A stretch of DNA of 25,642 nt from CAVALG01 sp963630555. Its GTDB lineage: Bacteria; Bacillota; Clostridia; Oscillospirales; Acutalibacteraceae. The position numbers were made by a program, and so were the translations under genes. Of the stretch, positions 11,790 to 17,456 are shown piece by piece. The notes below the pieces were generated by a model. It was not told the origin of the DNA, did no database searches, and was given only the letters and a program-made list of their open reading frames with translations. Position 1 is the first letter of the stretch, and every line of letters begins with the position of its first letter. Location of the stretch: the NCBI GenBank assembly GCA_963630555.1, contig CAVGND010000026.1:1-25642 (forward strand), in the 5' to 3' direction.

Positions 11790-12986
11790 ATGGCAAAGGC
11801 AAAATTTGAAAGAACCAAACCCCATGTAAACATTGGTACCATCGGTCACGTTGACCATGGTAAAACCACTTTGACCGCCGCTATCACAAAATATCTTTCT
11901 CTTAAAGGACAGGCTCAGTTCGAAGATTATGCAAACATCGATAAAGCCCCCGAAGAAAGAGAGCGCGGTATCACAATCAACACCGCTCACGTTGAGTATG
12001 AAACCGATAAGCGTCACTACGCTCACGTTGACTGCCCCGGACACGCTGACTATGTTAAAAACATGATCACCGGTGCTGCTCAGATGGACGGCGCTATCCT
12101 CGTTATCGCTGCAACAGACGGCCCTATGGCTCAGACCAAAGAGCACCTTCTTCTTGCCCGTCAGGTTGGCGTTCCGTACATTGTTGTATTCATGAACAAG
12201 GTTGACCAGGTTGACGATCCGGAACTTCTCGAACTCGTTGAAATGGAAATCCGTGAAACTCTTGATAAATACGACTTCCCCGGCGATGATACTCCTATCA
12301 TCAAGGGTTCTGCTTTGAAGGCTCTCGAAGCTCCGAGCGATCCGAGCGATCCGGCTTACGAGCCCATCAAAGAACTTATGGACGCAGTTGACGATTATAT
12401 CCCGACACCGGACCGTAAGGCTGACCAGCCGTTCCTTATGCCTGTTGAAGATGTATTCACCATCACAGGCCGCGGTACTGTTGCTACAGGTAGAGTTGAG
12501 CGCGGACAGCTTAAAACAGGCGAAGAAGTTGAAATCGTCGGTATCAAAGAAACCAACAAAACCGTTGTTACCGGTATCGAAATGTTCCGTAAGATTCTTG
12601 ACTACGCTGAGGCAGGCGATAACATCGGTGCTCTTCTCCGTGGTATTCAGAGAACAGATATCGAGCGCGGACAGGTTCTTTGCAAACCCGGCTCAATAAA
12701 TCCGCACACCAAATTCCACGGTCAGGTTTATATCCTTACCAAAGATGAAGGCGGACGCCATACACCGTTCTTTAACAACTATCGTCCTCAGTTCTATTTC
12801 AGAACAACCGACGTTACCGGCGTTATCCATCTTCCGGAAGGAACCGAAATGTGCATGCCCGGCGATAACGTAGAAATGGATGTTGAACTTATCACTCCTA
12901 TCGCTATCGAAGAAGGTCTCCGTTTCGCTATCCGTGAAGGCGGCCGTACAGTCGGTTCAGGCGTTGTTACTGCTATCAACGGCTAA
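11790..12986 (+). CDS. tuf: Translation elongation factor Tu
   Basis: EF-Tu delivers aminoacyl-tRNA to the ribosomal A site as a GTP complex. The product is 398 aa. The G motifs are GHVDHGKT (19-26), DCPGH (81-85) and NKVD (136-139). The effector sequence RGITINTAHVEYET and the domain II signature RGTVATGRVERG are present, and domain III continues to FAIREGGRTVGSGVVT. AAGGAGG lies eight bases before the ATG. It is the last gene of the str operon and is followed by a strong terminator. No second tuf copy is present in the window. Confidence 0.98.
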   Translation: MAKAKFERTKPHVNIGTIGHVDHGKTTLTAAITKYLSLKGQAQFEDYANIDKAPEERERGITINTAHVEYETDKRHYAHVDCPGHADYVKNMITGAAQMDGAILVIAATDGPMAQTKEHLLLARQVGVPYIVVFMNKVDQVDDPELLELVEMEIRETLDKYDFPGDDTPIIKGSALKALEAPSDPSDPAYEPIKELMDAVDDYIPTPDRKADQPFLMPVEDVFTITGRGTVATGRVERGQLKTGEEVEIVGIKETNKTVVTGIEMFRKILDYAEAGDNIGALLRGIQRTDIERGQVLCKPGSINPHTKFHGQVYILTKDEGGRHTPFFNNYRPQFYFRTTDVTGVIHLPEGTEMCMPGDNVEMDVELITPIAIEEGLRFAIREGGRTVGSGVVTAING

Positions 12987-13035
12987 TCGTAACCGATTAA
13001 AAATTTAAAACTGCCCCGATATTACGGCAGTTTGC

Positions 13036-13066
13036 GGGCGGCGGCTTTTTGCCGCCGCCCTTTTTT
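13036..13066 (+). terminator. Intrinsic terminator of the str operon
   Basis: A 10-bp all-GC stem, GGGCGGCGGC with GCCGCCGCCC, closes a TTTTT loop and is followed by six T. A weaker hairpin just upstream (AAACTGCC with GGCAGTTT, 13008-13033) may assist. Confidence 0.9.
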
Positions 13067-13165
13067 GTGTTATACACCCGTGCGGTGACGCACCGCCGCA
13101 TTCGGCAAACTCCGTGCACCGAATCAATTTTTTTCAAAATAGTTTTTAAAACAATAAAAAAGTTG

Positions 13166-13194
13166 TTGACAAACGGGGAATAATATATTATAAT
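13166..13194 (+). promoter_or_regulatory. Consensus promoter for the tRNA pair
   Basis: TTGACA at 13166-13171 and TATAAT at 13189-13194 are 17 bp apart, and the spacer is AT-rich near the -10. This is a full-consensus housekeeping promoter placed about 43 bp before the first tRNA. Confidence 0.85.
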
Positions 13195-13237
13195 AACAAC
13201 GCTGCTTGACTTTGCAGGCAGCCGAAAATCTAAATTT

Positions 13238-13314
13238 GGCGGTATAGCTCAGCTGGCTAGAGCATTCGGTTCATACCCGAAGTGTCGTAGGTTCAAGTCC
13301 CACTACCGCTACCA
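13238..13314 (+). tRNA. tRNA-Met (CAT), elongator type
   Basis: All four arms fold. The acceptor stem GGCGGTA pairs with TACCGCT (G1 pairs with U72), the anticodon CAT is at 13272-13274 in the loop TTCATAC, the T arm contains GGTTCAAGTCC, and CCA is encoded. The G1-U72 pair and the D-arm TAGCTCAGCTGG match elongator tRNA-Met of Firmicutes; the initiator form, with its mismatched first pair and three G-C pairs in the anticodon stem, is not seen. Confidence 0.95.
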
Positions 13315-13318
13315 ATGC

Positions 13319-13393
13319 GGCCCGGTGGTCAAGCGGTTAAGACACCGCCCTTTCACGGCGGTAACACGGGTTCGATTCCCGTCCGGGTCACCA
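13319..13393 (+). tRNA. tRNA-Glu (TTC)
   Basis: The acceptor stem GGCCCGG pairs with CCGGGTC. The anticodon stem CCGCC/GGCGG holds the loop CTTTCAC with anticodon TTC. The T arm is CGGGTTCGATTCCCG and CCA is encoded. It lies four bases after tRNA-Met and shares its promoter. The last A of CCA is also the first base of the terminator stem. Confidence 0.96.
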
Positions 13394-13431
13394 AAATCCC
13401 GTTCACTTTAGTGGACGGGATTTTACTTTTT
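13393..13431 (+). terminator. Intrinsic terminator of the tRNA operon
   Basis: A 14-bp stem beginning AAAATCCCGTTCAC (one G-T pair) has a TTTA loop at 13407-13410 and ends in TTTT, followed by ACTTTTTT. It begins immediately at the tRNA-Glu 3' end. Confidence 0.85.
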
Positions 13432-13567
13432 TACTTCTTACCTCTTCACTCTTACTTTAAATAAAGTTTGATACGGGATTTTTGGGAAGTAATAAGTAAG
13501 AAGTAATAGGTAATAAGTTGGGTGTGTCTACGGCACGAATTTTAAATGCAAGGTTTATACCTTTGCT

Positions 13568-13611
13568 CTGACTGTAGACAAAGTCCCGAAAGGGGCTTTG
13601 TCTACAGTCAG
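13568..13611 (+). repeat. Long hairpin with GAAA loop
   Basis: A 20-bp stem with one G-T pair, beginning CTGACTGTAGACAAAG, closes a GAAA tetraloop. It has no T-run of its own but is followed directly by a second hairpin that does. Confidence 0.7.
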
Positions 13612-13641
13612 AACTCTCGTTCATTTGAACGAGAGTTTTTT
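13612..13641 (+). terminator. Intrinsic terminator hairpin
   Basis: An 11-bp stem, AACTCTCGTTC with GAACGAGAGTT, has an ATTT loop and is followed by a T-run. No gene directly precedes it, so it probably backs up termination after the tRNA operon or belongs to the repeat. Confidence 0.7.
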
Positions 13642-14002
13642 ATCGTTAGACGTTAGATGTGGTGAACGGCAGCTTGCGGGCTGACGGTAGGCACTTACCA
13701 CTTGCCTCCCTCTCGACGATGGTGCGGGTGTCCGGCGGACACCTGAAGCGAAGCAGAAGCACCGACCGAGGCGGCAGCGCCGCCCTTGCCTCCACCTGAC
13801 GGGGAGGTGTCAAAACGAAGTTTTGACGGAGGGGGAGATACCTAAGGCTAACTGTAATCGCAAACCGAGGCGGCAGCCGAGACGGTGGATTTGCCGTAGG
13901 CAAAGACGGAAAGAGAGAAAAGCCAACGGTAAAGACAACTCGCCGTCTGTTATCAAACTAATGTTACCACGGTCTAATGTCTAACATCTATCGTCTAACG
14001 CT
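13642..14002. repeat. Possible non-autonomous repeat element with imperfect inverted ends
   Basis: The 18-bp ends 13642-13659 and 13985-14002 are inverted copies matching at 16 of 18 positions. The interior (~325 bp) is GC-rich, has no plausible gene, and carries the 53-bp unit shared with bases 1-53. The size and structure resemble a miniature transposable element, but no target duplication is obvious. Confidence 0.4.
13726..13778 (+). repeat. Dispersed repeat, second copy of bases 1-53
   Basis: This is the inverted partner of the repeat at the window start, differing at one base that falls in the middle of its small GGTGTCC/GGACACC palindrome. The two copies flank the whole rpoBC-str-tRNA block. 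Confidence 0.8.
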
Positions 14003-14057
14003 AGAATGGTATGAAAAGTCAATAGTTAAATTGCAAAAAGTCGCAAAAAAATTTATT

Positions 14058-15101
14058 TTAGGCGGATAGGAGGCTATTTAAGCACGCCTCGTATAAGTCG
14101 GCAGAGGTCGAAAAGTTAAAAATGCCTCTCGGGTAATGGTTTATCCATTGTTCGAGCTTTCGGGTGTCTGCGGGTGTTACTTTTTCAAAACTAACGCCTT
14201 TCGGATAGTGTCGGCGTATCATTTTATTTTGATTTTCGTTAGAGCCCCGCTCGTAAGCGCTGTAAGGGTGGCAATAATATATTTTTGTGCGGTTGCCAAC
14301 GCGACGGCAGCTTTGCTCGAGTCCCTCTCGGTCGGAAAACTCGGAGCCGTTGTCTATCGTTATACTTTGAAACACTTTGTAAAAGTCTGCACCGTATGTA
14401 CGTTCTATGCCGTTAAGAGCTTTAACAACGCTTGCGGCTGTATGGTCTTTCATAATGCGTATGATTTCGTAGCGGGTATAACGCTCGGTAAGTACAAGCA
14501 TAGTTTTTTTAGTACCTTTTTTACCCTCTACGCAATCCATTTCCCAATGCCCGAAAGTAGAACGCTCTGCAATCTCTGCGGGGCGTTTCTCTATGCTGTC
14601 GCCTTTCGATGCGCGGGCGGCACGTACTTTTTTATATTTCCGCTTCGTCTTGTTTTTCTTTACGGGTAAGTTGGCATTTGTGATAGTTAAAAAAACGCCG
14701 TCCGTAATATAGCGATAAAAAGTAGTCTTTGAAATGGTGGTATTGAATTGTATTCCTTTTTCCTTTATTTCGCCCAATATAGCACCGGGCGCGTCTTTTT
14801 CAACGGATACTTTATATTCAAGATAATTAGCGTACTCGTGGTCGTTTCCGATTTTAAGCCCCGGGCCCTTTGCTCTTAAATTCTCTTGATATTTTTCCTC
14901 CGCAATATCGGGGCTGTATCGCATTTCGGTTGTATAGTCGCTGTTCAAGTGTTCGTATTGCCCTCTTGCGAGTTCGTTATAAATTGTTTTCCAATGCACG
15001 CCAAGCATAAGCGCCATATCCTTTTTTGATACGCCTGCTTTTAACCACGCCTCTATTTTTAACCTATCGTTAAAGGTTAAATGCTTAAAAGTTCTTTTCA
15101 T
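14058..15101 (-). CDS. IS30-family transposase
   Basis: This is a DDE transposase of the IS30 family, 347 aa. The N-terminal helix-turn-helix region is seen in LTFNDRLKIEAWLKAGVSKK and ALMLGVHWKTIYNELARG. The catalytic triad is most likely D189 (GHWEMDCVEG), D250 (ITIDNGSEF) and E289 (RGSNENQNKMIRRHYPKG). The spacing between the second D and the E is 38 residues, a little longer than the family's usual 33, because of an insertion rich in C and R. The frame is open further upstream to a GTG at 15167 that overlaps the preceding stop. I prefer the ATG at 15099-15101 because a CGGAG site lies ten bases before it. No clear terminal inverted repeats are found, so a complete insertion sequence cannot be drawn. 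It is the last gene of the minus-strand small-gene unit. Confidence 0.9.
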   Translation of the reverse strand: MKRTFKHLTFNDRLKIEAWLKAGVSKKDMALMLGVHWKTIYNELARGQYEHLNSDYTTEMRYSPDIAEEKYQENLRAKGPGLKIGNDHEYANYLEYKVSVEKDAPGAILGEIKEKGIQFNTTISKTTFYRYITDGVFLTITNANLPVKKNKTKRKYKKVRAARASKGDSIEKRPAEIAERSTFGHWEMDCVEGKKGTKKTMLVLTERYTRYEIIRIMKDHTAASVVKALNGIERTYGADFYKVFQSITIDNGSEFSDREGLEQSCRRVGNRTKIYYCHPYSAYERGSNENQNKMIRRHYPKGVSFEKVTPADTRKLEQWINHYPRGIFNFSTSADLYEACLNSLLSA

Positions 15102-15135
15102 AATAAAAGTACTCCGTTTTATCATAAATTGTAAA

Positions 15136-15161
15136 GAGAGGGAACAGTTACGTTCCCTCTC
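15136..15161 (-). other. Stem-loop between the RHH gene and the transposase
   Basis: A perfect 10-bp stem, GAGAGGGAAC with GTTCCCTCTC, has a six-base loop. On the minus strand it is followed by TTTACAATTT, a poor T-run. It may attenuate transcription into the transposase gene or mark an insertion boundary. Confidence 0.5.
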
Positions 15162-15163
15162 GA

Positions 15164-15355
15164 TCACTGTTGTAAAAAATCTTCAATCGCTTTTTTGATA
15201 ATTTGCGCCTGCGACACCCCCTCGGATTTGCATTTTTCTTTAAATGCACCGGCTAAATCCTTAGGGATAAATGCCGTAACCGTGCCGTAAGTTTTTTCAT
15301 TGTACCGCCGTTTAACGGCGGTTGATGTTTTAGTTTTTCGCTTTTCTGTTTCCAT
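15164..15355 (-). CDS. Small ribbon-helix-helix (CopG/Arc-like) DNA-binding protein
   Basis: The product is 63 aa with a very basic N-terminus (METEKRKTKTSTAVKRRYNE). A short beta segment, YGTVTAFIPKDLAGAFKEKC, leads into two helices ending in GVSQAQIIKKAIEDFLQQ. This is the usual layout of ribbon-helix-helix repressors, which bind palindromes as dimers. GGAGG lies nine bases before the ATG. The first 26 bases overlap the preceding 59-aa gene. The stop codon overlaps a possible GTG start of the transposase frame, so the genes are probably co-transcribed. It is a reasonable candidate to bind the palindrome in the promoter at 15719-15747, but that is inference. Confidence 0.75.
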   Translation of the reverse strand: METEKRKTKTSTAVKRRYNEKTYGTVTAFIPKDLAGAFKEKCKSEGVSQAQIIKKAIEDFLQQ

Positions 15356-15509
15356 TTACAAACCTCCAAATTTGCCTTGCCGCATCTGCCAATACTATAA
15401 CAGCGTTTGCGGCTATCGCGATGCGCAGGTAAATGTCAAGCCCGACACGGGCAGAAATAACAAGAAGCGCGCACAGCGATATAAACCAAAAATCATTGTT
15501 ATTTTTCAC
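15330..15509 (-). CDS. Small membrane protein, 59 aa
   Basis: A GTG start at 15507-15509 is preceded by AAAGGAG at good distance and opens a 59-codon frame. The product begins KNNNDFWFISLCALL and has one or two hydrophobic segments (about residues 7-20 and 28-44) separated by RVGLDIY. It ends in a basic tail, RQIWRFVNGNRKAKN. It overlaps the next gene by 26 bases, which suggests translational coupling. I do not recognise a named family. Size and topology would suit an antiholin, a toxin or a small membrane anchor; none can be chosen from sequence alone. The ribosome binding site and overlap make it a likely real gene despite its length. Confidence 0.6.
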   Translation of the reverse strand: MKNNNDFWFISLCALLVISARVGLDIYLRIAIAANAVIVLADAARQIWRFVNGNRKAKN

Positions 15510-15556
15510 TTGAAAAACTCCTTTCGATGTGCTATACTATTAGTGACCCTTACGGG

Positions 15557-15576
15557 GGCGGGGCTTTCGCCCCACC
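15557..15576 (-). other. GAAA-loop hairpin downstream of the 34-aa gene
   Basis: On the minus strand GGTGGGGC and GCCCCGCC pair over eight bases (one G-T) around a GAAA tetraloop. There is no T-run, so it is not a standard terminator. It may stabilise the upstream message or attenuate expression of the downstream genes. Confidence 0.5.
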
Positions 15577-15583
15577 GTTACGC

Positions 15584-15688
15584 CTACCACCATTTGATGG
15601 CCGTTATCAAAGCGGCTGCTGCAACGATTGCTTTGATTATCAATTCGGCGATTTCAAAAGTGGTAGGCTTTCTTTTTCGTCGTTTCAT
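15584..15688 (-). CDS. Cationic single-helix peptide, 34 aa
   Basis: The ATG at 15686-15688 has AGGGGGTGAT just upstream and opens a 34-codon frame. The peptide has six basic residues in its first seven (MKRRKRK), then PTTFEIAEL and a hydrophobic helix of about 20 residues rich in Ala and Ile, ending in KWW. That is the form of a single-pass membrane peptide with an inside-positive N-terminus. Similar short peptides occur in clostridial phages and as holin-like toxins, but I cannot assign a family. It is the first gene after the palindrome-bearing promoter at 15719-15747. The frame can be read back to 15769, but that would run through the promoter. Confidence 0.55.
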   Translation of the reverse strand: MKRRKRKPTTFEIAELIIKAIVAAAALITAIKWW

Positions 15689-15718
15689 TTTATCACCCCC
15701 TCGTTTGTTTCTGCAATT

Positions 15719-15747
15719 ATTATAGCATACTCTATAGAGTATGTCAA
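15719..15747 (-). promoter_or_regulatory. Consensus minus-strand promoter with operator
   Basis: On the minus strand TTGACA (15747-15742) and TATAAT (15724-15719) are exactly 17 bp apart. The spacer is almost wholly an 18-bp perfect palindrome. Transcription would start near 15712 and lead into the 34-aa peptide gene. Confidence 0.8.
15726..15743. promoter_or_regulatory. 18-bp palindromic operator
   Basis: CATACTCTATAGAGTATG is perfectly self-complementary and fills the space between the -10 and -35 boxes, touching two bases of the -35. A bound dimer would block RNA polymerase, so this should be a repressor site. The nearby ribbon-helix-helix protein or an unseen phage repressor are candidate ligands. 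Confidence 0.7.
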
Positions 15748-15792
15748 GCACTATTTTTAATTTTTTCACTTTTTATAAAAAATTTTTTAAAT

Positions 15793-15844
15793 AAAAAAGC
15801 GGCTACCGCAAGAGGCAATAACCTCTGATAGTAGCCGCTTTTTT
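15793..15844. terminator. Bidirectional terminator at the end of the lysis operon
   Basis: A 14-bp stem (15793-15806 with 15831-15844) contains an inner AGAGG/CCTCT hairpin and is flanked by A6 and T6, so it works in both directions. On the minus strand it lies nine bases after the holin stop codon and closes the late phage operon. Confidence 0.85.
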
Positions 15845-15853
15845 GCTGTCTTT

Positions 15854-16051
15854 TTACTCCGCAACCTCCGGCAATCCGCCGATGCTCGTAAGCACCGAAA
15901 GCAGGGCGGCAAGCGCGGCGGAAGAAAGAACATACCGCCAATTTACTTCGCCCATTGCCGCGGCGGTGCCTATTGCCGCAACTGCCGACTGTGCAAGCGT
16001 TTTGACCGCCCTCACGGCAGCCGCTTTACTCCACTTTTTAAAATTTTTCAT
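15854..16051 (-). CDS. Phage holin, r1t type
   Basis: Holins form lesions in the cytoplasmic membrane that let endolysin reach the cell wall at the end of infection. The 65-aa product has an amphipathic basic N-terminus (MKNFKKWSKAAAVRAVKTLA) and a first hydrophobic segment around QSAVAAIGTAAAMG. It then has the turn EVNWRYVLS and a second segment, AALAALLSVLTSIGG. This matches the layout of r1t-family holins. The ribosome binding site AAAGGGGGAT is close upstream of the ATG. It is the last gene of the tail-lysis operon, 12 bp after the XhlA-like gene. Confidence 0.85.
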   Translation of the reverse strand: MKNFKKWSKAAAVRAVKTLAQSAVAAIGTAAAMGEVNWRYVLSSAALAALLSVLTSIGGLPEVAE

Positions 16052-16063
16052 ATAAATCCCCCT

Positions 16064-16375
16064 TTATTTTAATATCAGCCCGAAAAATGCCGCAAGAATT
16101 AAACTAATACCGCCCGTTATCGCGGCGCCTATAATCGTGTGTTTGTAGTAACTGAAATTTTTCCCCGGTTCGCTTTCCACCTCTTTAAGGCGTTCGCCTA
16201 TGCCGTCAACCTTGCTCTCGATGTTCTGTGTCTTAGTTGCAATAAGTTCAACCGAAGTTGCAAGACGGTGAATATCCTTCATTTCCTGCTTAACATTGTC
16301 CAGCTGATGAAAAATGTTGTTTATGTCCGCTTCGGCGGTGGCAACCCGTTCCGCCAATGTTCCGCTGTCGTTCAT
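16064..16375 (-). CDS. XhlA-like phage membrane protein
   Basis: The product is 103 aa. A long charged coiled-coil-like region (about residues 5-75, for example NIFHQLDNVKQEMKDIHRLA) is followed by a C-terminal transmembrane helix, TIIGAAITGGISLILAAFFG. This matches the XhlA family of phage lysis accessory proteins, which act with a holin and an amidase in Bacillus prophage PBSX. I chose the ATG at 16375 because GGGGTGA lies just upstream; a GTG at 16384 is possible. The start region touches the amidase stop codon, so the genes are coupled. Confidence 0.8.
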   Translation of the reverse strand: MNDSGTLAERVATAEADINNIFHQLDNVKQEMKDIHRLATSVELIATKTQNIESKVDGIGERLKEVESEPGKNFSYYKHTIIGAAITGGISLILAAFFGLILK

Positions 16376-16380
16376 TTTCT

Positions 16381-17280
16381 TCACCCCGCTTTAATCTGCA
16401 ACCCGTCAATCTCTTGCCCGATTATTCCTGCGTACCCGTTGTTGCTGTCTTTTGAGTCACAACCCGTAACCCACGGCAGCCATACTTTTTTCCGCCTGAG
16501 ATGTACCCGATATTTGACGGGTGTGTCGCCCTTTATCATAATGCCGTCAATCGGCTTGTTGTAAAGTCCTGCGTAATCGTTCCTGTTTGTTACGAACGGC
16601 AGCCACTTGCCGCCCTTGTAATGAACAGCGTAAGTTATGTTGCCCTGCGAAAGATTAGCATACACGGCACAAACATCGTGACCGAATATTCCCGCATAAT
16701 CTTCGTCATTCTTAACATTCGGCAACCAAGTATTTTTAACATCGTCCCAAGTTTGATAGGTAACATCAATCTTTGACTGTTCGGGCTGTGGTGTAGGCTG
16801 TTCGCCCATTTTAGCCCTTACAAGGTTAAGGAAGTTATCCCACCCGTATTCGTCAAGTATTCTGTGCGGACAATGCTTTCCGTTGTAATCTTGATGTTTT
16901 GTGACTTTATCGATTCCCCAACCGTATTGTTCGAGCAATTGCGCCGTAACCTGCGCGGCATTGTCAACGGCTTTAAGCCAACGTTCGCCGCCCGACTTTG
17001 AATAACATATCTCTATCGCTATTCCCTCACGGTTGCCCTTGCCGTTGCCGTCCCCTGCGTTCCAAGTGTTGCGGTTAAGTTCGATACCCTGTACCGCTTC
17101 AAGGTCATCAACCGCAATATGAAAACTTATCTCTTTATTGTTTGAATGCATATAAGATATTTCATTTTTTGCGGGTGCGTCATTCGCTGTGTTGTGAATG
17201 ACAATCCTTGTCGGTGTCATAGGGTACGGGCATTTTAATTTAAGTTTGTTCTTCGGACACTCAACTTTTCTTATGTTCAT
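16381..17280 (-). CDS. Endolysin: N-acetylmuramoyl-L-alanine amidase with three cell-wall repeats
   Basis: This enzyme cleaves the bond between muramic acid and L-alanine in peptidoglycan and frees progeny phage. The 299-aa product has an N-terminal Amidase_2 domain (residues 20-150). The expected zinc ligands are H29 (VIHNTAND), H129 and C137 (TKHQDYNGKHCPH), with E90 and K135 in the catalytic positions. A Pro/Gln linker (161-169) leads to three C-terminal repeats with WLP at 185, 226 and 267, an exact 41-residue period. Each repeat carries a YAG and an I-D-G-like motif, and they probably bind the wall. There is no signal peptide, so export depends on the holin. The start ATG overlaps the previous stop by one base (TAATG). 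Confidence 0.93.
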   Translation of the reverse strand: MNIRKVECPKNKLKLKCPYPMTPTRIVIHNTANDAPAKNEISYMHSNNKEISFHIAVDDLEAVQGIELNRNTWNAGDGNGKGNREGIAIEICYSKSGGERWLKAVDNAAQVTAQLLEQYGWGIDKVTKHQDYNGKHCPHRILDEYGWDNFLNLVRAKMGEQPTPQPEQSKIDVTYQTWDDVKNTWLPNVKNDEDYAGIFGHDVCAVYANLSQGNITYAVHYKGGKWLPFVTNRNDYAGLYNKPIDGIMIKGDTPVKYRVHLRRKKVWLPWVTGCDSKDSNNGYAGIIGQEIDGLQIKAG

Positions 17281-17456
17281 TATTCTCCCTCGCTTTCCTG
17301 TTTTTCACCGACTGCCGCCTGTATCTCTGCAAGGTCGTCTTCGTTCAAAACGCCTTTTTCGTTCCACGCGGCGGCGTTTAAAATTATCTGATAATCCGCC
17401 ATTTGACCGACCGCTTTTAAAAACCCCGATTTCACAAATTCTCTCAAACTGAACAT
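17280..17456 (-). CDS. Small phage tail-region protein, XkdX-like position
   Basis: A 58-codon frame begins at an ATG that shares its A with the stop of the tail-fibre gene, with GGAGG eight bases upstream, and ends in TAATG with the amidase start. The product begins MFSLREFVKSGFLKAVGQM, has the segment AAAWNEKGVLNEDDLAEIQ, and ends in an acidic tail. Short proteins of this shape, with a W-x-E/x-KG-x-L-x-x-x-D/E-L pattern, often sit between tail fibre and lysis genes in Firmicutes phages. The function is unknown. Confidence 0.75.
   Translation of the reverse strand: MFSLREFVKSGFLKAVGQMADYQIILNAAAWNEKGVLNEDDLAEIQAAVGEKQESEGE

Larger units (their letters stand above)
13432..14057. other. Gene-free, repeat-rich junction between tRNA-Glu and the prophage
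   Basis: No open frame here looks like a real gene. From left to right I see: a purine/pyrimidine inverted repeat sharing an 11-bp exact arm (13431-13441 with 13496-13506); a long hairpin with a GAAA loop (13568-13611); a terminator (13612-13641); a repeat-like unit bounded by imperfect 18-bp inverted repeats (13642-14002) that contains the 53-bp dispersed repeat and a hairpin around TCAAAACGAAGTTTTGA; then AT-rich sequence up to the transposase stop codon. Confidence 0.6.

Noticed and set aside
13238..13314. Initiator tRNA-Met
   Set aside because: The G1-U72 pair, D arm and anticodon stem match elongator tRNA-Met, not the initiator.
13646..13903. 85-residue minus-strand frame in the junction region
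   Set aside because: It covers dispersed-repeat sequence, has no ribosome binding site and low-complexity Pro/Arg/Ala content.
14136..14669. Hydrophobic 177-residue plus-strand frame
   Set aside because: It is the complement of the IS30 transposase gene, whose DDE motifs are clear on the other strand.
14003..15160. Terminal inverted repeats for the IS30 element
   Set aside because: Only weak AT-rich similarities were seen (for example AAAAAGT followed by an A-run at 14034 and near 15770); these are not better than chance in such sequence.
15689..15769. N-terminal extension of the 34-aa peptide to 61 residues
   Set aside because: It would be translated from within the promoter and operator; the internal ATG at 15688 has a much better ribosome binding site.
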